Below are positions 12,910 through 25,535 of a stretch of 64,000 nucleotides of DNA, one piece after another; the stretch's first letter is position 1; each line of letters opens with the position of its first letter. The notes under the pieces were generated by a model. It saw only the letters and a program-made list of their open reading frames with translations. It made no database searches and had not been told where the DNA came from. The position numbers and the translations under genes are program-made. The stretch is from NCBI GenBank assembly GCA_024760905.1, contig CM045750.1:15648419-15712418 (forward strand), written 5' to 3'. The stretch comes from Plotosus lineatus. Lineage: Eukaryota > Chordata > Actinopteri > Siluriformes > Plotosidae.

Positions 12910-13732
12910 ATTACAAAAGTACTGCATCAACTTGGAACTGGGTTCAAACAGGAACAGCCACTGTATACAGAACTTTACTTCCCAATGATTCAAACCCAGA
13001 ACTGATCCCAGAAGCCGAGTCTGCTCTTTTTATTCGTAATTGCCTATTTAATTGCTTAAGTGATAGCGGACTGGGAACAGCAGTCTGCATGAATAACATT
13101 TTGAGCACAAACTCAATTTCAATTTTACATTGCTTGTCATAGGATGATAATGCTTGTGATGATTGTAAAATTCCATGATATAAAACCTCCTGAGTTCTTG
13201 TAATCTGATAAGTACATCTTTCCATAGATATGTAGGCAACTTTATGTAAAGTCCAGGGTGGTTTATCAGATATCCAGAAAGACTGCTTTAAGCCTTTTGC
13301 TAACTTTCCAAGTTTTTAACAATGATATGTGGATCAGGAAGCTTCTTTCCCTCAAAATCTAGATCATTTTTTTCCCCAAATGCAACTTTATCCAAATTTG
13401 CCACTGTCCTTACTTTTCCTTTACCAACTAGGCAAATGTACAGAAAACACAAATCAAAATAATATTGGTCAACGAGTCTATATCAGCCACCCGAATTGGT
13501 CGATCTATCTATGCAGTCATTCGGCTCTAAGCGCTAACATGAATATCAGAACGGTAAATTCGTACATCATACAATATTAATCCTGATTTTTGCTGTTGCT
13601 GTATAATTGAGATCTTGCTCTTTAATGCCAGATTTCTGATTTCCTTTCGCTGTGACAAAACACAGCAAATGACAACATTCTTGCAGAGTCAGAGGGTCTC
13701 ATGAGTGTCACTGGGTGCTACAATAATTATCC

Positions 13733-13763
<31 letters not shown>

Positions 13764-14765
13764 TTGGATATCATATGATTATACAAAATTCTCATGGGAC
13801 AACTAGAAACACAGTAGCTCCAAGTGTACAAAAAATATAGGAATTGAAAGAATAGCAGTTTGTTAAACTGCTGCAGCAGACAGAACATCTCTATAATCAT
13901 TACAGTTGCATGACATGAAGAGAAACAGATGACAGTTCACAGGTCTGTACCTAACTAATTAGCACACAATCATTCTGAACACAGTTTATTTACTATTTAT
14001 GACCACGAACTATTTTTAGTTTTGGGTTGAAGAGCTTCAGATGTGCTGTCTCTCTGTACACCCCGCTTGGTAGAGAACAGACACTGTCAATCATTTAATA
14101 TAACAGGAAATATACATATCACATGTACAGGCTTACAAAAGCCTGATTAGAATAATCTTGCAATAATAAACATAAAAGAGCGAGAAAAAAAAACAAAAAC
14201 ACAAAACGACCTACAATTTGAGTGAAAGTAAATTGCAATGCTACAGCACATCGACCTTCTCGAACAGTACAGCTCTGTTGCAATAGTTTAAAGTCCATGT
14301 AATGCATATTCACAGATGTGGTTCTCAACACAGTACACATGTGAGAAAAAAAACAGCTGATGAGAAAAGTCTGAAATGTGTTGTACTGAATTATGAAGTG
14401 TTTCATCATTTCTGCTTCCCGGTTTTTTGGGGGGTGGGTCAGAAACACACTGGAGTCATGCTCAAAAAACTCAAACTTGCATTTTATTTATTGGGAGTAA
14501 ATGAGAATAGTGAATTCAGGCTTGTGCTACTGAGCAGCTCAGCCACGTCCCTCAACCGATGCAGAGAGTAAACAGTTAGAGGCACAGCACCAAAATTAAA
14601 GTCCCCCAAAACACAGACCATAACAAAAAGGACATAAAAAAAAAAAACAAGAAATACGCTACACCACAGTAAATAAAATATAACACACAAACATTTTAAA
14701 CATTATCTTACGTCATGTATTGGAATAATAATTGAAAAAGACTAATAGTGGAGTGTTTTACAACA
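12910..14765. other. no gene recognised; (ATT)n
   Basis: AT-rich DNA with an (ATT)n microsatellite at 13733-13764. Chance frames only. Confidence 0.5.
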
Positions 14766-14773
14766 GTTTAGGC

Positions 14774-14966
14774 CAGGGGTGCTCAATCCTGCTCCTGGAG
14801 ATCTACCTTCCACATGACTTTATCTCCAACCCTAATGTGGCCCATGTGACATGCAAGATCCAGTCAGGTCTTGATTAGATGATTGGATGGTTAGGTGGTC
14901 ATGATTAGGGTTGGAGTGAATGTCTTCTGGAAGGTAGATCTCCAGGAGCAGGATTGAGCACCCCTG
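14774..14966. mobile_element. hAT MITE (193 bp) with perfect 8-bp duplication
   Basis: Long terminal inverted repeats (caggggtgctcaatcctgct at left, its complement at right) make almost the whole element a hairpin. The octamer GTTTAGGC occurs immediately before (14766-14773) and after (14967-14974), the 8-bp target duplication typical of hAT transposons. Confidence 0.93.
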
Positions 14967-15059
14967 GTTTAGGCGATTATTCCTCTTCAGGCACTTCAGA
15001 GGAAACTGTCGTTTCTTCCGAAGAAAGTCTTATTTCTTCAGAAGAGATATCCAACCTCA

Positions 15060-15312
15060 TTACCTTTTTTTGGTGCTTAGCAGGAGTGACATCATAGAAC
15101 TTAACTGGGAATTAAAACACACTAAAAAAGGCTCATTGCCAACTTGTGTGCAAATGAGGAAAAAGGGGCGTTACATCATCTCAACCAATCAGCAGGAAGG
15201 AGGACAGTCATTGGCTGAATTTGAATCACGTGCGAGCTGCTCGGCAGTCAGCGAATACTCAAACCATGAGTGCAAAACCGCGAATAGTCAAGGGCCTACT
15301 GTATATCTAATA
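15060..15312. repeat. MITE-like fragment
   Basis: This piece ends with gcgaatagtcaagggcctac followed by tgta. A related inverted segment (antisense of aaccaatcagcaggaagga) is at 26870-26960. The TA-flanked end resembles the Tigger-type MITEs elsewhere in the window, but no opposite terminus is visible. Confidence 0.5.
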
Positions 15313-15483
15313 GTTGGTTCGGCATTGCTAAGGCTGTTACAACGCACAGTAATGAGCCACAAAACTTTCAGAAAACAGCCCAATACCCTCTAAAATATAA
15401 ATTGTGAGTGTACGTGTTGGACAACCGGTTTGGCTGCCTCCTCTTATTTTTGGCTTTTCCACTTTCTGTGCATGAAATATCAC

Positions 15484-15514
15484 TGTGTGTGTGTGTGTGT
15501 GTGCGTGTGTGTGT
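15484..15514. repeat. (TG)n microsatellite
   Basis: Alternating TG run with one CG interruption. Confidence 0.95.
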
Positions 15515-16712
15515 CCGCTAATTAGAAGGCCCAGCACAGCGTGAGGGACTAGTAAACCATCTGCAAAAACTGTGTTTACAACCACCTCAACCAGCACAGA
15601 GGGAAAACTTAAACATGCACTAATCTCATCGGACACTGGTGTCATCTAAAGCTGCTATTCAACACTAACAATAGTTCTGGGTGTGTGTGGGGGGGCATAT
15701 CTTCCATTTTAATCATTTGTTAATCCCACAGAAAATTAACACTAGGCCCTGTATTTAGCATATCTAATGCAAGACAGAAAAATCTGAAACAGCAAAGGTT
15801 GCACCTTCAGTGCAATCAGAAAGTATTGCTTATTGTTTCTACAATCCTCAAACCTAATTTCCTACCCGACAATTTGGCCCAGGCACACTTTACACTTCTG
15901 CAGGGTGTGTCATTATTGCACAAACGCCCTCGTGAGCGCACTTGTGTGGTGTGCTGTTTGGGCCACACCAAATTTTCTTCTGTTCCTGATCTCTATGATG
16001 TAACTCGATCTCAATCCCTCTGTGCTGTAATGGTTCACCTACTAACCCTCGCTCAAGTCAATAAGGCCCTAAGAATGGCCCAACGGCCTGGAAATTCACC
16101 AAGAGGAAATGTCAAGGACTAACAAATGAGCATGTGTTAAAACAATATGAGAAAGCCACTCTTCCTTGAGTGCTGTAAAAGTGACAGAGGTTCTGTAAAA
16201 GTCTGAGTGCTGATAATCTACAGACACAGACCCAATTATTACCCACTAAGTGCTGGCGAGTGCTATGGCTGCCTAATCTCACTGGTGGGGGAGGGAATGC
16301 TTTTGCAGTCTTATCTTTGCTTGGCACAAGTGACAAAGTATAACAAACATTTGCTTTGACAGTTGCTGCCATTTCACAATGTGACACCAGTGCTCCATGT
16401 TCTCTATGTGAAGACAGAATGGACTAACGCAGTACCGGTGTAGGAACCAGTAAAGTATAATACTGGGGAACTGCAATCAAGTCCCCTATTGGTTGAGCCC
16501 TCTTATCTTAATCTTATGGAATATGTATTCATTCATTCAAACGCTTAATTCTGGATCGGGTCACGGGGGCAGCAGCCTAAGCAATGAGGTTCAGACGTCC
16601 TTGCCCAACTGCCCGTACAGCGTCCTAACACTACATCCCGTCTTTTAAATGGGGTGTATTCAAAAATATTGAAGTGTCCAGGCCACATTAAAATTTTCAT
16701 TTTTTAATCTTT
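15515..16712. other. no gene recognised
   Basis: A 107-codon open frame at 15799-16122 has no recognisable motif or splice context. A short SINE-like remnant (gcagcagcctaagcaatgagg) lies at 16560-16610 and recurs inverted at 37045. Confidence 0.45.
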
Positions 16713-16728
16713 GTTTAAGGGTTGGTGT
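16713..16728. repeat. target-site duplication, left, of RTE LINE
   Basis: GTTTAAGGGTTGGTGT is repeated exactly at 19886-19901, bracketing the LINE. Confidence 0.93.
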
Positions 16729-19700
16729 AATGCAGCCATGAGGTGGGGGGGCACTAACCAGTGTCTCTCCCCCTCATGCCGGTCCCAAGCCCGGAGAAAT
16801 GCAGAGGGTTGTGTCAGGAAGGGCATCCGACGTAAAACCAATGCCAATTACTTAAAATGCAAATCAAAAGTATTACCTCCATACCGGATCGGTCGAGGCC
16901 CGGGTTAACAACGACCGCCATCAGTGCTGTCAATCAACAGGGTGCTGATGGAAATTGGACTACTGTTGGTCGAAGACGTCGAAGAAGGAGAGGTGGGAGG
17001 CGTGTCCGCAGGCAGAGAGAGAAGAGGAAAGGCATGAGTCTAGGACTGAGAGTGGGGACTTTGAATGTTGGAACTATGCACAGAAAAGGTAGAGAGCTGG
17101 TTGACATGATGCAGAGGAGGAAGGTGGACATACTGTGTGTTCAGGAGACCAGGTGGAAAGGTAGCAAAGCTAAAAGCTTAGGAGCAGGGTTTAAGCTATT
17201 TTATCACGGTGTGGATGGGAAGAGAAATGGAGTCTGAGTCATCTTGAAGGAGGAGTTTGTCAGGAATGTTCTAAAAGTGAAAAGAGTGTCAGACAGAGTG
17301 ATGAATCTCAAGTTAGAAATTGAAGGTGTAATGCTCAATGTTGTTAGTGCTTATGCCCCACAGGCAGGATGTGAGCTAGAAGAGAAGGAGAGATTCTGGA
17401 GTGACTTAGATGAAGTGATGCAGAGTACCCCCAGAGGTGAGAGTGGTCATAGGTGCAGACTTCAATGGACATGTTGGGGCAGGCAACAGAGGGGACGAGG
17501 AAGTGATGGGCAGGTTTGGTATCCAGGACAGGAACGCAGGACAGATGTTGATAGATTTTGCAAAAAGGATGGAAATGGCTGTGGTGAATACTTTCTTTGA
17601 GAAGAAACAGGAGCATAGGGTGACTTATGAAAGCGGAGGAAGGCGCACACAGGTAGACTACATCTTGTGTAGGCGATGTAATTTGAAGGAAGTCAGTGAC
17701 TGCAAAGTCATCGTGGGTGAGAGCGTTGCCAAACAGCATAGGATGGTGGTGTGCAGGATGACTCTGATGGTGAGAAAGGTGAAAAAGGCAAAGGCAGAGC
17801 ATAAGACAAAGTGGTGGAAGCTGAAAAAGGAAGAGTGTCGTGTTGTCTTCAAGGAGGAGTTGAAACAGGCTTTGGGTGGCCAGGAAGTGCTTCCAAATGA
17901 CTGGACAACCACAGCAAATGTGATCAGGGACACAGGTAGGAGAGTACTTGGTGTGTCCTCTGGAAGGAAAGTAGATAAGGAGACTTGGTGGTGGAATGAG
18001 GAAGTGCAGGAGTGTGTACAAAGGAAGAGGTTAGCCAAGAAGAAGTGGGACATTGAGAGGACCGAAGAGAGTAAACAGGAGTACAGGGAGACACAGCGTA
18101 AGGCGAAAGTAGCAGTGGCTAAGGCCAAACAGAGGGCATATGATGACTTGTATGATAGGTTGGATAGTAAAGAGGGAGAAAATGATCTATACAGGTTGGC
18201 ACAGCAGAGAAATAGAGATGGAAAGGGCGTGCAGCAAGTTAGATTGATAAAGGACAGAGAGGGAACTCTATTGACTGATGACAGAAGTGTGCTGGGAAGA
18301 TGGAAAGAGTACTTTGAAGAGCTGATGAATGAGGAAAATGAGAGAGAAAAAAGAGTAGAAGAGGTAACCATTGAGGGGCAGGATGTAGCAAAGATCAGTA
18401 AGGGTGAAGTGAGAAGGGCATTGAAGAGGATGAAGAATGGAAAGGCAGTTGGTCCTGATGATATACCTGTGGAGGTATGGAAGTGTCTGGAGAGGTAGCA
18501 GTAGATTTTCTGACAAGAACATTCAACACGGTACTAGAGAGTGAGCAGATGCCGGAGGAGTGGAGGAAAAGTGTGCTGGTGCCCATTTTTAAGAACAAGG
18601 GAGACGCGTGCAGAGTTGCAGCAACTACAGAGGGATAAAGTTGATGAGCCATACGATGAAGTTATGGGAAAGAATAGTGGAAGCTAGACTAAGGGCAGAG
18701 GTCAGCATTTGTGAACAACAGTTTGGTTTCATGCCAAGAAAGAGCACCACAGATGCAATGTTTGCCTTGAGGATGTTAATAGAGAAGTACAGAGAAGGTC
18801 AGAGGGGAGCTACATTGTGCCTTTGTGGATCTGGAAAAAGCATATGACAGGGTGCCAAGAGAAGAACTGTGGTATTGCATGAGGAAGTCTGGAGTGGCAG
18901 AGAAGTATGTTAGAGTGGTGCAGGACATGTATGAGAGATGTAAGACAGTGGTGAGGTGTGCTGTCGGTGTGACCGACCAATTCAAAGTGGAGGTGGGACT
19001 GCATCAAGGGTCAGCTCTGAGCCCCTTCTTGTTTGCTATGGTGATGGACAGGCTGACAGACGAGGTGAGACAAGAATCTCCATGGACTATGATGTTTGCA
19101 GATGACATCGTGATCTGTAGTGAGAGCAGAGAACAAGTGCAGGAAAATCTCGAGAGGTGGAGGTATGCCCTGGAAAGGAGAGGAATGAAGGTTAGCCTCA
19201 GAAAATCAGAATACATGTGTGTGAATGAGGAGGACCGAGGAGGAGCGGTGATGTTACAGGAGCAGAGATAACGAAGGTGGAAGGATTTTAAGTACTTAGG
19301 CTCAACAATCCAGAGCAATGGAGAGTGTGGAAAAGAGGTGAAGAGGCGTGTGCAGGCAGGCTGGAATGGTTGGAGAAAAGTATCCGGTGTGATGTGCGAT
19401 AGGAGAGTGTCAGCAAGAATGAAGGGAAAAGTGTACAAGATGGTGGTGAGGCCAGCGATGTTGTATGGCTTAGAAACAGTGGCGCTGAGGAAAAGGCAGG
19501 AGGCAGAGCTGGAGGTAGCGGAGATGAAAATGTTGAGGTTCTCCCTGGGAGTAACGAGGATGGATAGGATCAGAAATGAGTATATCAGAGGGACAGCCCA
19601 CGAAGATGTTTTGGAGACAAAGTCAGAGAGGCTAGATTGAGATGGTTTGGACATGTACAGAGGAGGGATAGTGAGTATATTGGCAGTAGGATGCTGAGGT

Positions 19701-19885
19701 TGGAACTACCAGGCAGAAGGCCTCGAGGAAGACCGAAGAAGAGATTTATGGATGTGGTGAAGGAAGACATGAAGGGTGGTGGAGTCAGAAAAGAAGATGC
19801 GGAGGACAGGGTGAGGTGGAGGCGGATGATTTGCTGTGGCGACCCCTGAAGGGAGCAGCCGAAAGTAAAAGAAGAAGAAGAAGAA
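16729..19885 (+). mobile_element. full-length RTE-type LINE (3157 bp), inactive
   Basis: The element encodes one polyprotein. The apurinic endonuclease region comes first (LNVGTM about 17060, CVQETRWK about 17140, VVIGADFNGHVG about 17440). The reverse transcriptase follows, with the catalytic FADDIVI at about 19095, and then a C-terminal GRRPRGRPKKR segment. The 3' end is short, tgctgtggcgacccctga followed by (GAA)n, typical of the RTE clade. An exact 16-bp target duplication defines both ends. The frame is broken by a stop at 17235 and by several shifts, near 17440, 18495, 18610, 18825, 19270 and 19640. The copy is therefore dead but complete in length. Confidence 0.92.
16857..19849 (+). 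pseudogene. RTE endonuclease-reverse transcriptase, frameshifted
   Basis: This is the coding part of the LINE. An arginine-rich leader (RRRRRRGGRRVRR, about 16975-17010) precedes the endonuclease; a basic leader like this may bind nucleic acid, which is an inference. The endonuclease runs to about 17660 and a linker rich in Lys/Glu to about 18350. The reverse transcriptase covers NGKAVGPDDIPVE (about 18440), CEQQFGFMPRKST (about 18710), DLEKAYDRVP (about 18830), QGSALSPFLFAMVMD (about 19005) and FADDIVI. The final zone contains MLYGLETVAL and the GRPRGRPKKR motif. At least one stop and five frameshifts separate the pieces. Confidence 0.9.
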
Positions 19886-19901
19886 GTTTAAGGGTTGGTG
19901 T

Positions 19902-19965
19902 GAAGTTTGCATGTTCTCCCCTTGCTTGTGAGAGTTTCCTCCTGATACTCTGGTTTCCTCCCAAC
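19902..19965 (+). mobile_element. SINE-3 fragment, left part of a split copy
   Basis: The sequence gtttgcatgttctcccc...ggtttcctccc is the middle of SINE-3. Its continuation (gtccacaaaacatgcacatc) resumes at 20650, after an inserted LINE fragment. Confidence 0.75.
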
Positions 19966-20636
19966 AGAATACATGTGTGTGTGTGTGAACGACAAGGACC
20001 CAAGAGGACCGGTGAAGTTACAGGGAGCAGAGATAAAGAAGGTGGAGGATTTTATGTACTTCGGCTCAACAATCCAGAGCAATGGAGAGTGTGGAAAAGA
20101 GGTGAAGAAGCGTGTGCAGGCAGGCTGGAATGGTTGGAGAAAATTGTCCGGTGTGATGTGTGATAGGAAGGTATCGGCAAGAATGAAAGGAAAAGTGTAC
20201 AAGACGATGTTGAGGCCAGCGATGTTGTATGTTTTAGAAACGGTGACACTGAGGAAAAGACAGGAGGCAGAGCTGGAGGTAGCAGAGATGAAAACGTTGA
20301 GGTTTTCTTTGGGAGTAACGAGGATGGATAGGATCAGGAATGAGCACATCAGAGGGACAGCACATGTAAGACGTTTTGGAGACAAAGTCAGAGAGGCTAG
20401 ATTGAGATGGTTTGGACATGTACAGAGGAGGGATAGTGAATATATTGGTAGTAGGATGCTGAGGTTGGAACTACCAGGCAGAAGGCCTAGAGGAAGACCA
20501 AACAGAAGATGGATGTGGTGAAGGAGGACATGAAGGTAGTTGGTGTAAGAGAAGAAGATGCAGAGGATAGGGTGAGATGGAGGCAGATGATTCGCTGTGG
20601 CGACCCCTGAAGGGAACAGCCGAAAGGAAAAGACGA
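19966..20636 (+). mobile_element. 5'-truncated RTE LINE inside SINE-3
   Basis: Starts inside the reverse transcriptase C-terminal part (EYMCV) and ends with the family 3' terminus gcgacccctgaagggaacag plus a short GAC-rich tail. The frame stays open for about 180 codons (19973-20521) and is less damaged than the full-length copy next door. No clean target duplication is visible. Confidence 0.85.
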
Positions 20637-20800
20637 CGACTCTGCACACAGTCCACAAAACATGCACATCAGGCTAACTGGCGGTTCCCAATTGGCTCTA
20701 GGTGCGAGTGTGCACATGTTGTCCTGCAATGGACTTTTGAGGTGTTCAATGCGTTCCCTGCCTTCCACTCAGTGTCAGCTGAGATAACCCTCCATCCTCC
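20637..20800 (+). mobile_element. SINE-3 fragment, right part of the split copy
   Basis: Resumes the SINE-3 body (cagtccacaaaacatgcacatc...ggcggttcccaattggctc) interrupted at 19965. The tail is diverged. Confidence 0.75.
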
Positions 20801-21660
20801 CAGAAATCCTGAAAGTAGAATTAAGTAATTCAGCGAATACGTGAGATGATAAGACGATGTGTTTTTTCAAACTATCAACAGCAGTTACCTTTGAAATGCC
20901 TTGTTACGATTGCTGTTAAGAAGCTGCTCATCTCACTGCATTTTCCCACATTACAGTCTCTACAGTTCCCACAGCCATGCATCAGATACCACTTTTGTGT
21001 AATAAATCATCAGCTTTACTCAAAAATGATTGACTCTGCATTTATCGACTCATTAAAACACTCTTGCTTGGTTATTTATTCTGAAACTGTCATGTCACTA
21101 AACTGCAGTGGGTGGAAAGATCAGGTATCACTTTATAAACTGCGTGCCAGAACCACACACTCAATTAGCAAAATGTCATTCAAACTGATGTTTATCAGGC
21201 TAATGAACATCTTTCAAATGATAACTTTTAATTACTGTGTCTCTTCTACAAAGTCGAGTTTGGAGAGTGAAGTTTTGAAAGACACTGCAGCGGCTGAGAA
21301 CTCTAAATACCTGATTTATTCACAAGTTTATTAGAACACAAAACGCTGAATCCTGAATAACATGCCATCAGACATATAGTACACTGGGTCCTTCTAAGGC
21401 GACTAAACCACAACCCTTCTTCATTGATTGTGCAACGTGAGTGAAATTTGCCAGACACAAGTCAAAGTTGCCACAAAATGGTGCTGGGCGTAAGTGCCAA
21501 AATCGACCAGGATACAGTTATCTTACATCAGTACATTTAGTGATCAAAATAAACCCGTTTTCAGGGCATACAAATGAAGTTGGAGATATTTCCGGCTACT
21601 GGAGTCTTGTGCTACATGCCTCGTCATTTCACACATGTATAACAAAAATATAATATTTCT
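20801..21660. other. no gene recognised; 162-codon chance frame
   Basis: The frame at 20846-21334 is the longest non-repeat open frame in this half. It has no recognisable domain, is rich in Leu/Ser/Ile, and lacks flanking splice or promoter signals. I do not call it a gene. Confidence 0.5.
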
Positions 21661-21682
21661 AAATACACGCGGTCCTCACTTA

Positions 21683-22036
21683 GGGAAGTGGTGGTCTAGT
21701 GCTATCGGGTGCTGGATCGCTGATCCAAAGATTGGGGGTTCAAGTCCCACTCTCCACAAGGTTGTCACTGTCCCCCCAGTGCAGCTAACTGGGTTATCAA
21801 AGGCGGGCCATGTCTCTCACTGTCTATGGTGTGAAGCATGTAAAAGAACCATTGCTGACATTTGTAAAGAGTAGCTGCAAAGTCGTCAGCGTGTTTCTGT
21901 CCCTTAATAAAAGGGTTGTGACAGGAAGGGCATCCGACGTAAAAACCTCTGCCAAATCAAACGTGTGAATCAGATGATTCGCTGTGGCGACTCCCGAGTA
22001 AAAAGGGAAAAAGCTGAAAGGAAGACAGAAAGACAG
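21683..22036 (+). mobile_element. SINE-1 copy b, 18-bp target duplication
   Basis: Complete SINE-1, flanked by exact copies of ACACGCGGTCCTCACTTA (21665-21682 and 22037-22054). The duplicated target is the end of MITE F, which fixes both SINE boundaries. Confidence 0.93.
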
Positions 22037-22341
22037 ACACGCGGTCCTCACTTAACGACAGACACGGTTAACGACGATTCGGAGTTACAAGGGCCTGTTA
22101 AAAATCGCCAAATTATCAAAAGTACACTTTTACTGTTAACGAGTCACAGCAAAAACAAAGCAGCTGAGTTGAGGTATGTTCGCACATACCCAGTGTCTGC
22201 ACATCTCCCACCCCGCCTCCCTACTCTCTCACTCACACACACACACACACACACACTATGTCGGAAGTCTACCACACTGCTAGGTAAGAGAGTTCAAGCG
22301 ATTGCTAGCAGTTATGGCTTCTCACATTCAATGGTCTATAC

Positions 22342-23306
22342 CAGGGGTCGGGAACCTTTTTGACGAATGGACCCAAAAAAACACATTCTTTTAATACTGA
22401 ATACAACTAAATTGAGAGAAGACCAACAATTTGAGAGTATAATAAGACTCTGAATTTATTTTAAACATTGTTATAATGAAGTTATTTATTAATAGGAAAA
22501 ATACTTCTTACTATTAATGCAACTTCCGGTGCTGCATGGTGTTGCTGATGGCTTTATAGTCTGGTTGATACGTGCTGAGGTTCAGCTTCATGCAGGCAAT
22601 TTAAGCTTCCATCTGTTCAACGTGACTGCAAGTTGGTCTTGATGCTTTTCTGGTGTGAGGACTGCTCGCATGCATATGTAGAGCCAAGCATGGTCAATAC
22701 GGCAAGACTCACACATTGCAGTGTTTGGTATGTGACAGGAAGTGTGATCCAAGTTTTGACAATCAGCTGGTCTGCAGGTTAAATTTTTTTTCATGTGTGT
22801 CCATTTGTGTTTGCTTGCCAGCTCTGCTTGGCTTCATGCAAGTCTTTCCAAATCTTCATTCAGTGATTGTACTCTTTTTTTTTTTTTTTCCTTTTCGCCA
22901 TCTTCTTGGTTGAAAGAGTTCACTCTGCACAAATGAGCTGATCAAAAACAAGGGAAATTTACCTCTTGACGCAAAAACTACACCTGTAGACTGTTGCATA
23001 TAATCCAATAAAATTAGAGTTTCAAGGTATCAGACCCTCCCACACACTGGAGTACAGAAAGGATTGGCTCTCTGCTGCGTGTCACAGCGACAAGTGGCGT
23101 GGAAAATAGACGTATAGATTAAAACGCGTGAGAATTATTTATCTGTTTTTGCTTTATTTGATGGGTTTCTCTGTATTTTTATTTAAACGACAGCGAAATT
23201 ATTAGTAGTTATTCTGTTTAGAAAGGCCATCTGATTTATCTGAGAGCCAGATGCAGTCATCAAAAGAGCCATATCTGGCTCACGAGCCACAGGTTCCCGA
23301 CCCCTG
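22342..23306. mobile_element. hAT MITE (965 bp) with perfect 8-bp duplication
   Basis: Terminal repeats caggggtcgggaacc and ggttcccgacccctg, flanked by GTCTATAC at 22334-22341 and 23307-23314. The sub-terminal agagccatatctggctcacgag tract is typical of fish hAT derivatives. No transposase frame survives. Confidence 0.93.
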
Positions 23307-23454
23307 GTCTATACATATGCAGTACAGTAGCTTACTGTACAAATACAAACCAAGCAAAATGTCTACTAACACAGGGCTCCTTAAACGACAGCATCACTTA
23401 ACAACAGGATCTACATAACATAACCCCATCGTTAAGTGAGGACCGCCCGTACAC

Positions 23455-24020
23455 ATATTTGTTCCCGTATCAGTGACCTTACTGCTCAAGCTACTTTTCG
23501 TACATTTCAGATCCTTTCCACTGACTTTACAGAGCTACTTTACAGGATCTCTGCCTGATTCTTTGCAATGTATTAGAGGGGACATACAGGAAATATATTT
23601 AGGCAATACAGTAATCTATCGAGTTTACTCAGTGATCTTAAACTCAGCATCGCGGAGGAAGGCACAGGTTTTTACATGCAGCTCCGCTCTCACACACATC
23701 CGAATTTCGGTTTCAAACCAATAACGCAGTCTGAAATAGCGGCTTTCCAATAAACCAAAACTGAGACGAGACAGCAGCTCATGCTAGAATACACAACTAG
23801 TTCAACCGGATCCATCGGACTCGAGACAATCAAGTGGAGGATACATGTTTAATATACAGAAGGGAAAAATAGAATAAACAAGTAATAAAAAAGTTTTATT
23901 TTCATTTTAAGACACGCTCAAGCCTATATTCTGTAAGCCAGCGCACGGTCACGTGTGCTCATCCATTTCTCATTATGGATCCTCAATTCAAGCTTGCTTT
24001 CTGTGCCATTTTAAGTTGGT
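23455..24020. other. no gene recognised
   Basis: A frame of 83 codons at 23473 is without motif. I see no repeats shared with the rest of the window. Confidence 0.5.
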
Positions 24021-24034
24021 TAACAGTAATGATG

Positions 24035-24348
24035 TGGGGCTGGTGGTGTAATGGTTAGGGTGCTGCGCTCATGATTGGGAGGTTGTGTGTTCAAATCCCA
24101 GTTAGACCCCACTGTGCTAAAACCCCTGGGCAAGGTCTTAACCACAAGTGTGCCTCTGTTCACTCAGCAGTATAAATGGGGACCAGTTTAAAAAAAAAAA
24201 AAAGATACTGGGAAGGTAACCTGCGATGGACTAGCACTCCATCCAGGAGGAGATGAACTCCTGGTCGCTTCACACTACAGAAACCAGTAATAAGCATCAG
24301 CCTGATGAGCCATTAGGCTCCGGTGTAAAAAGCCCAACAGACGTTACC
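24035..24348 (+). mobile_element. SINE-2 copy a (314 bp, tRNA-derived)
   Basis: Head tggtggtgtaatggttaggg (A box) and B box gtgttcaaatccc, then the family body containing gtgcctctgttcac and ending ccaacagacgttacc. It is flanked by 14-mers differing at one base (24021-24034 and 24349-24362). Other copies are at 37142, 45656, 46808(-), 57794 and 58167(-). Confidence 0.93.
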
Positions 24349-24362
24349 TAACCGTAATGATG

Positions 24363-25527
24363 ACATCATGAGGACAGAGGTACTCAAACGCTCGTCTCTT
24401 GCTACTCAAACATTTAGTAAGCCCCGTGCTTTGTGAGATCATGTCTCCAAACCGGAGAACAAGAGCTCAAATGAGCACAGTACCGCCACTGAATAAGCTC
24501 TGCCTATGAAACTGGATCAGAATACTAATATGACTTAGTTTAGAACACAGATATGAATTTTATGTGTATAATTAGAAGTTTACTATTACTGTTTTCCATG
24601 AGGAGGGTCTTAATTTAGGAATGATAAAGGGAAATTATACCAAAACTTTATGAATGCATATTCACTCAGCAAAACACATCATTGCTTTCTTCACATCAAC
24701 TTTCTCAGGGAAAAATAAATAGTCCAGTGAGTACCACTGTACTGCAAAAAGCAACATGTGACTCACAAAGCTGTAAACATGGAGATATTGCACTCGAAGA
24801 CACCACGCTACAGTATATACCACAGCTTAGTTTCAAGTAAGTACCCCGAGGATTGCCGTTACGGACGTGTACAAGTGCTGAGCAGCACCGGACCTTCTTG
24901 CTGTCTGGTGGTTGTAGTACGCACTACGGCACCATTACAGTATCTGATCTGCAGTTTATTAATGCCAAATATGATCAACTGTTCAAAATGTCACGACCAA
25001 TTGGTGACCACTCATTTAGTTTTCAGACTGCATATAGAGTCATACAATGAAACTGAGCTATAGCAACATTGCTAACAATTTTCAGGGGCTTGGAATACGA
25101 ATACTGTAGATGATTTAATCAGAAGAGCATTGTTTCCAGTAAACACACACACACACAGGAATATTATTTTTGTCTGAGGTAAGTACTGAGAAATAAAAAA
25201 CCTTGAAGAAGGTTCCAATGTGTTATTCTTAATACGATGTGCTGAGATGAAAGAAAAGAATAAAGAAAAGATTGTGGGCTTTAGAAATTATTTTAAAGAT
25301 GATTTTGCAGGATTTGCTGATGAGGAGCCCCAAGTTTCTTCACACCCCACACCAGGCCTGTAAATACCTGATTTGGTGGGTTTGGTAAAACTGAGTGCAC
25401 CGACTTACACAAGTTAACATGTTACAATCATTCACTCAGTCATCCATTTAAATCATACCGAATCTCCAGCCTGCACCATTGATCTAAAGACAGGGTTGAT
25501 AAATGTTAGATCTCTTGCATTTAAAGC
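24363..25527. other. no gene recognised
   Basis: AT-rich; frames of about 100 codons at 24758 are without recognisable content. A short (CA)n is at 25143. Confidence 0.5.
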
Positions 25528-25535
25528 GCTTATTG

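Larger units (their letters stand above)
21664..23452. mobile_element. MITE family F with two nested insertions
   Basis: Terminal inverted repeats are tacacgcggtcctcacttaa at left and, complemented, tacgggcggtcctcacttaa at right, at TA. A SINE-1 (21683-22036) and a hAT MITE (22342-23306) are inserted inside, so F is the oldest of the three. An (AC)n run lies at 22229-22256. Confidence 0.85.

Noticed and set aside
17344..20667. Long minus-strand frames (225, 237, 216 and 259 codons).
   Set aside because: They are antisense shadows of the RTE LINE coding frame. The plus-strand proteins carry the recognisable motifs.
20846..21334. 162-codon open frame as a novel gene.
   Set aside because: No domain, no splice or promoter signals, composition like translated AT-rich DNA.
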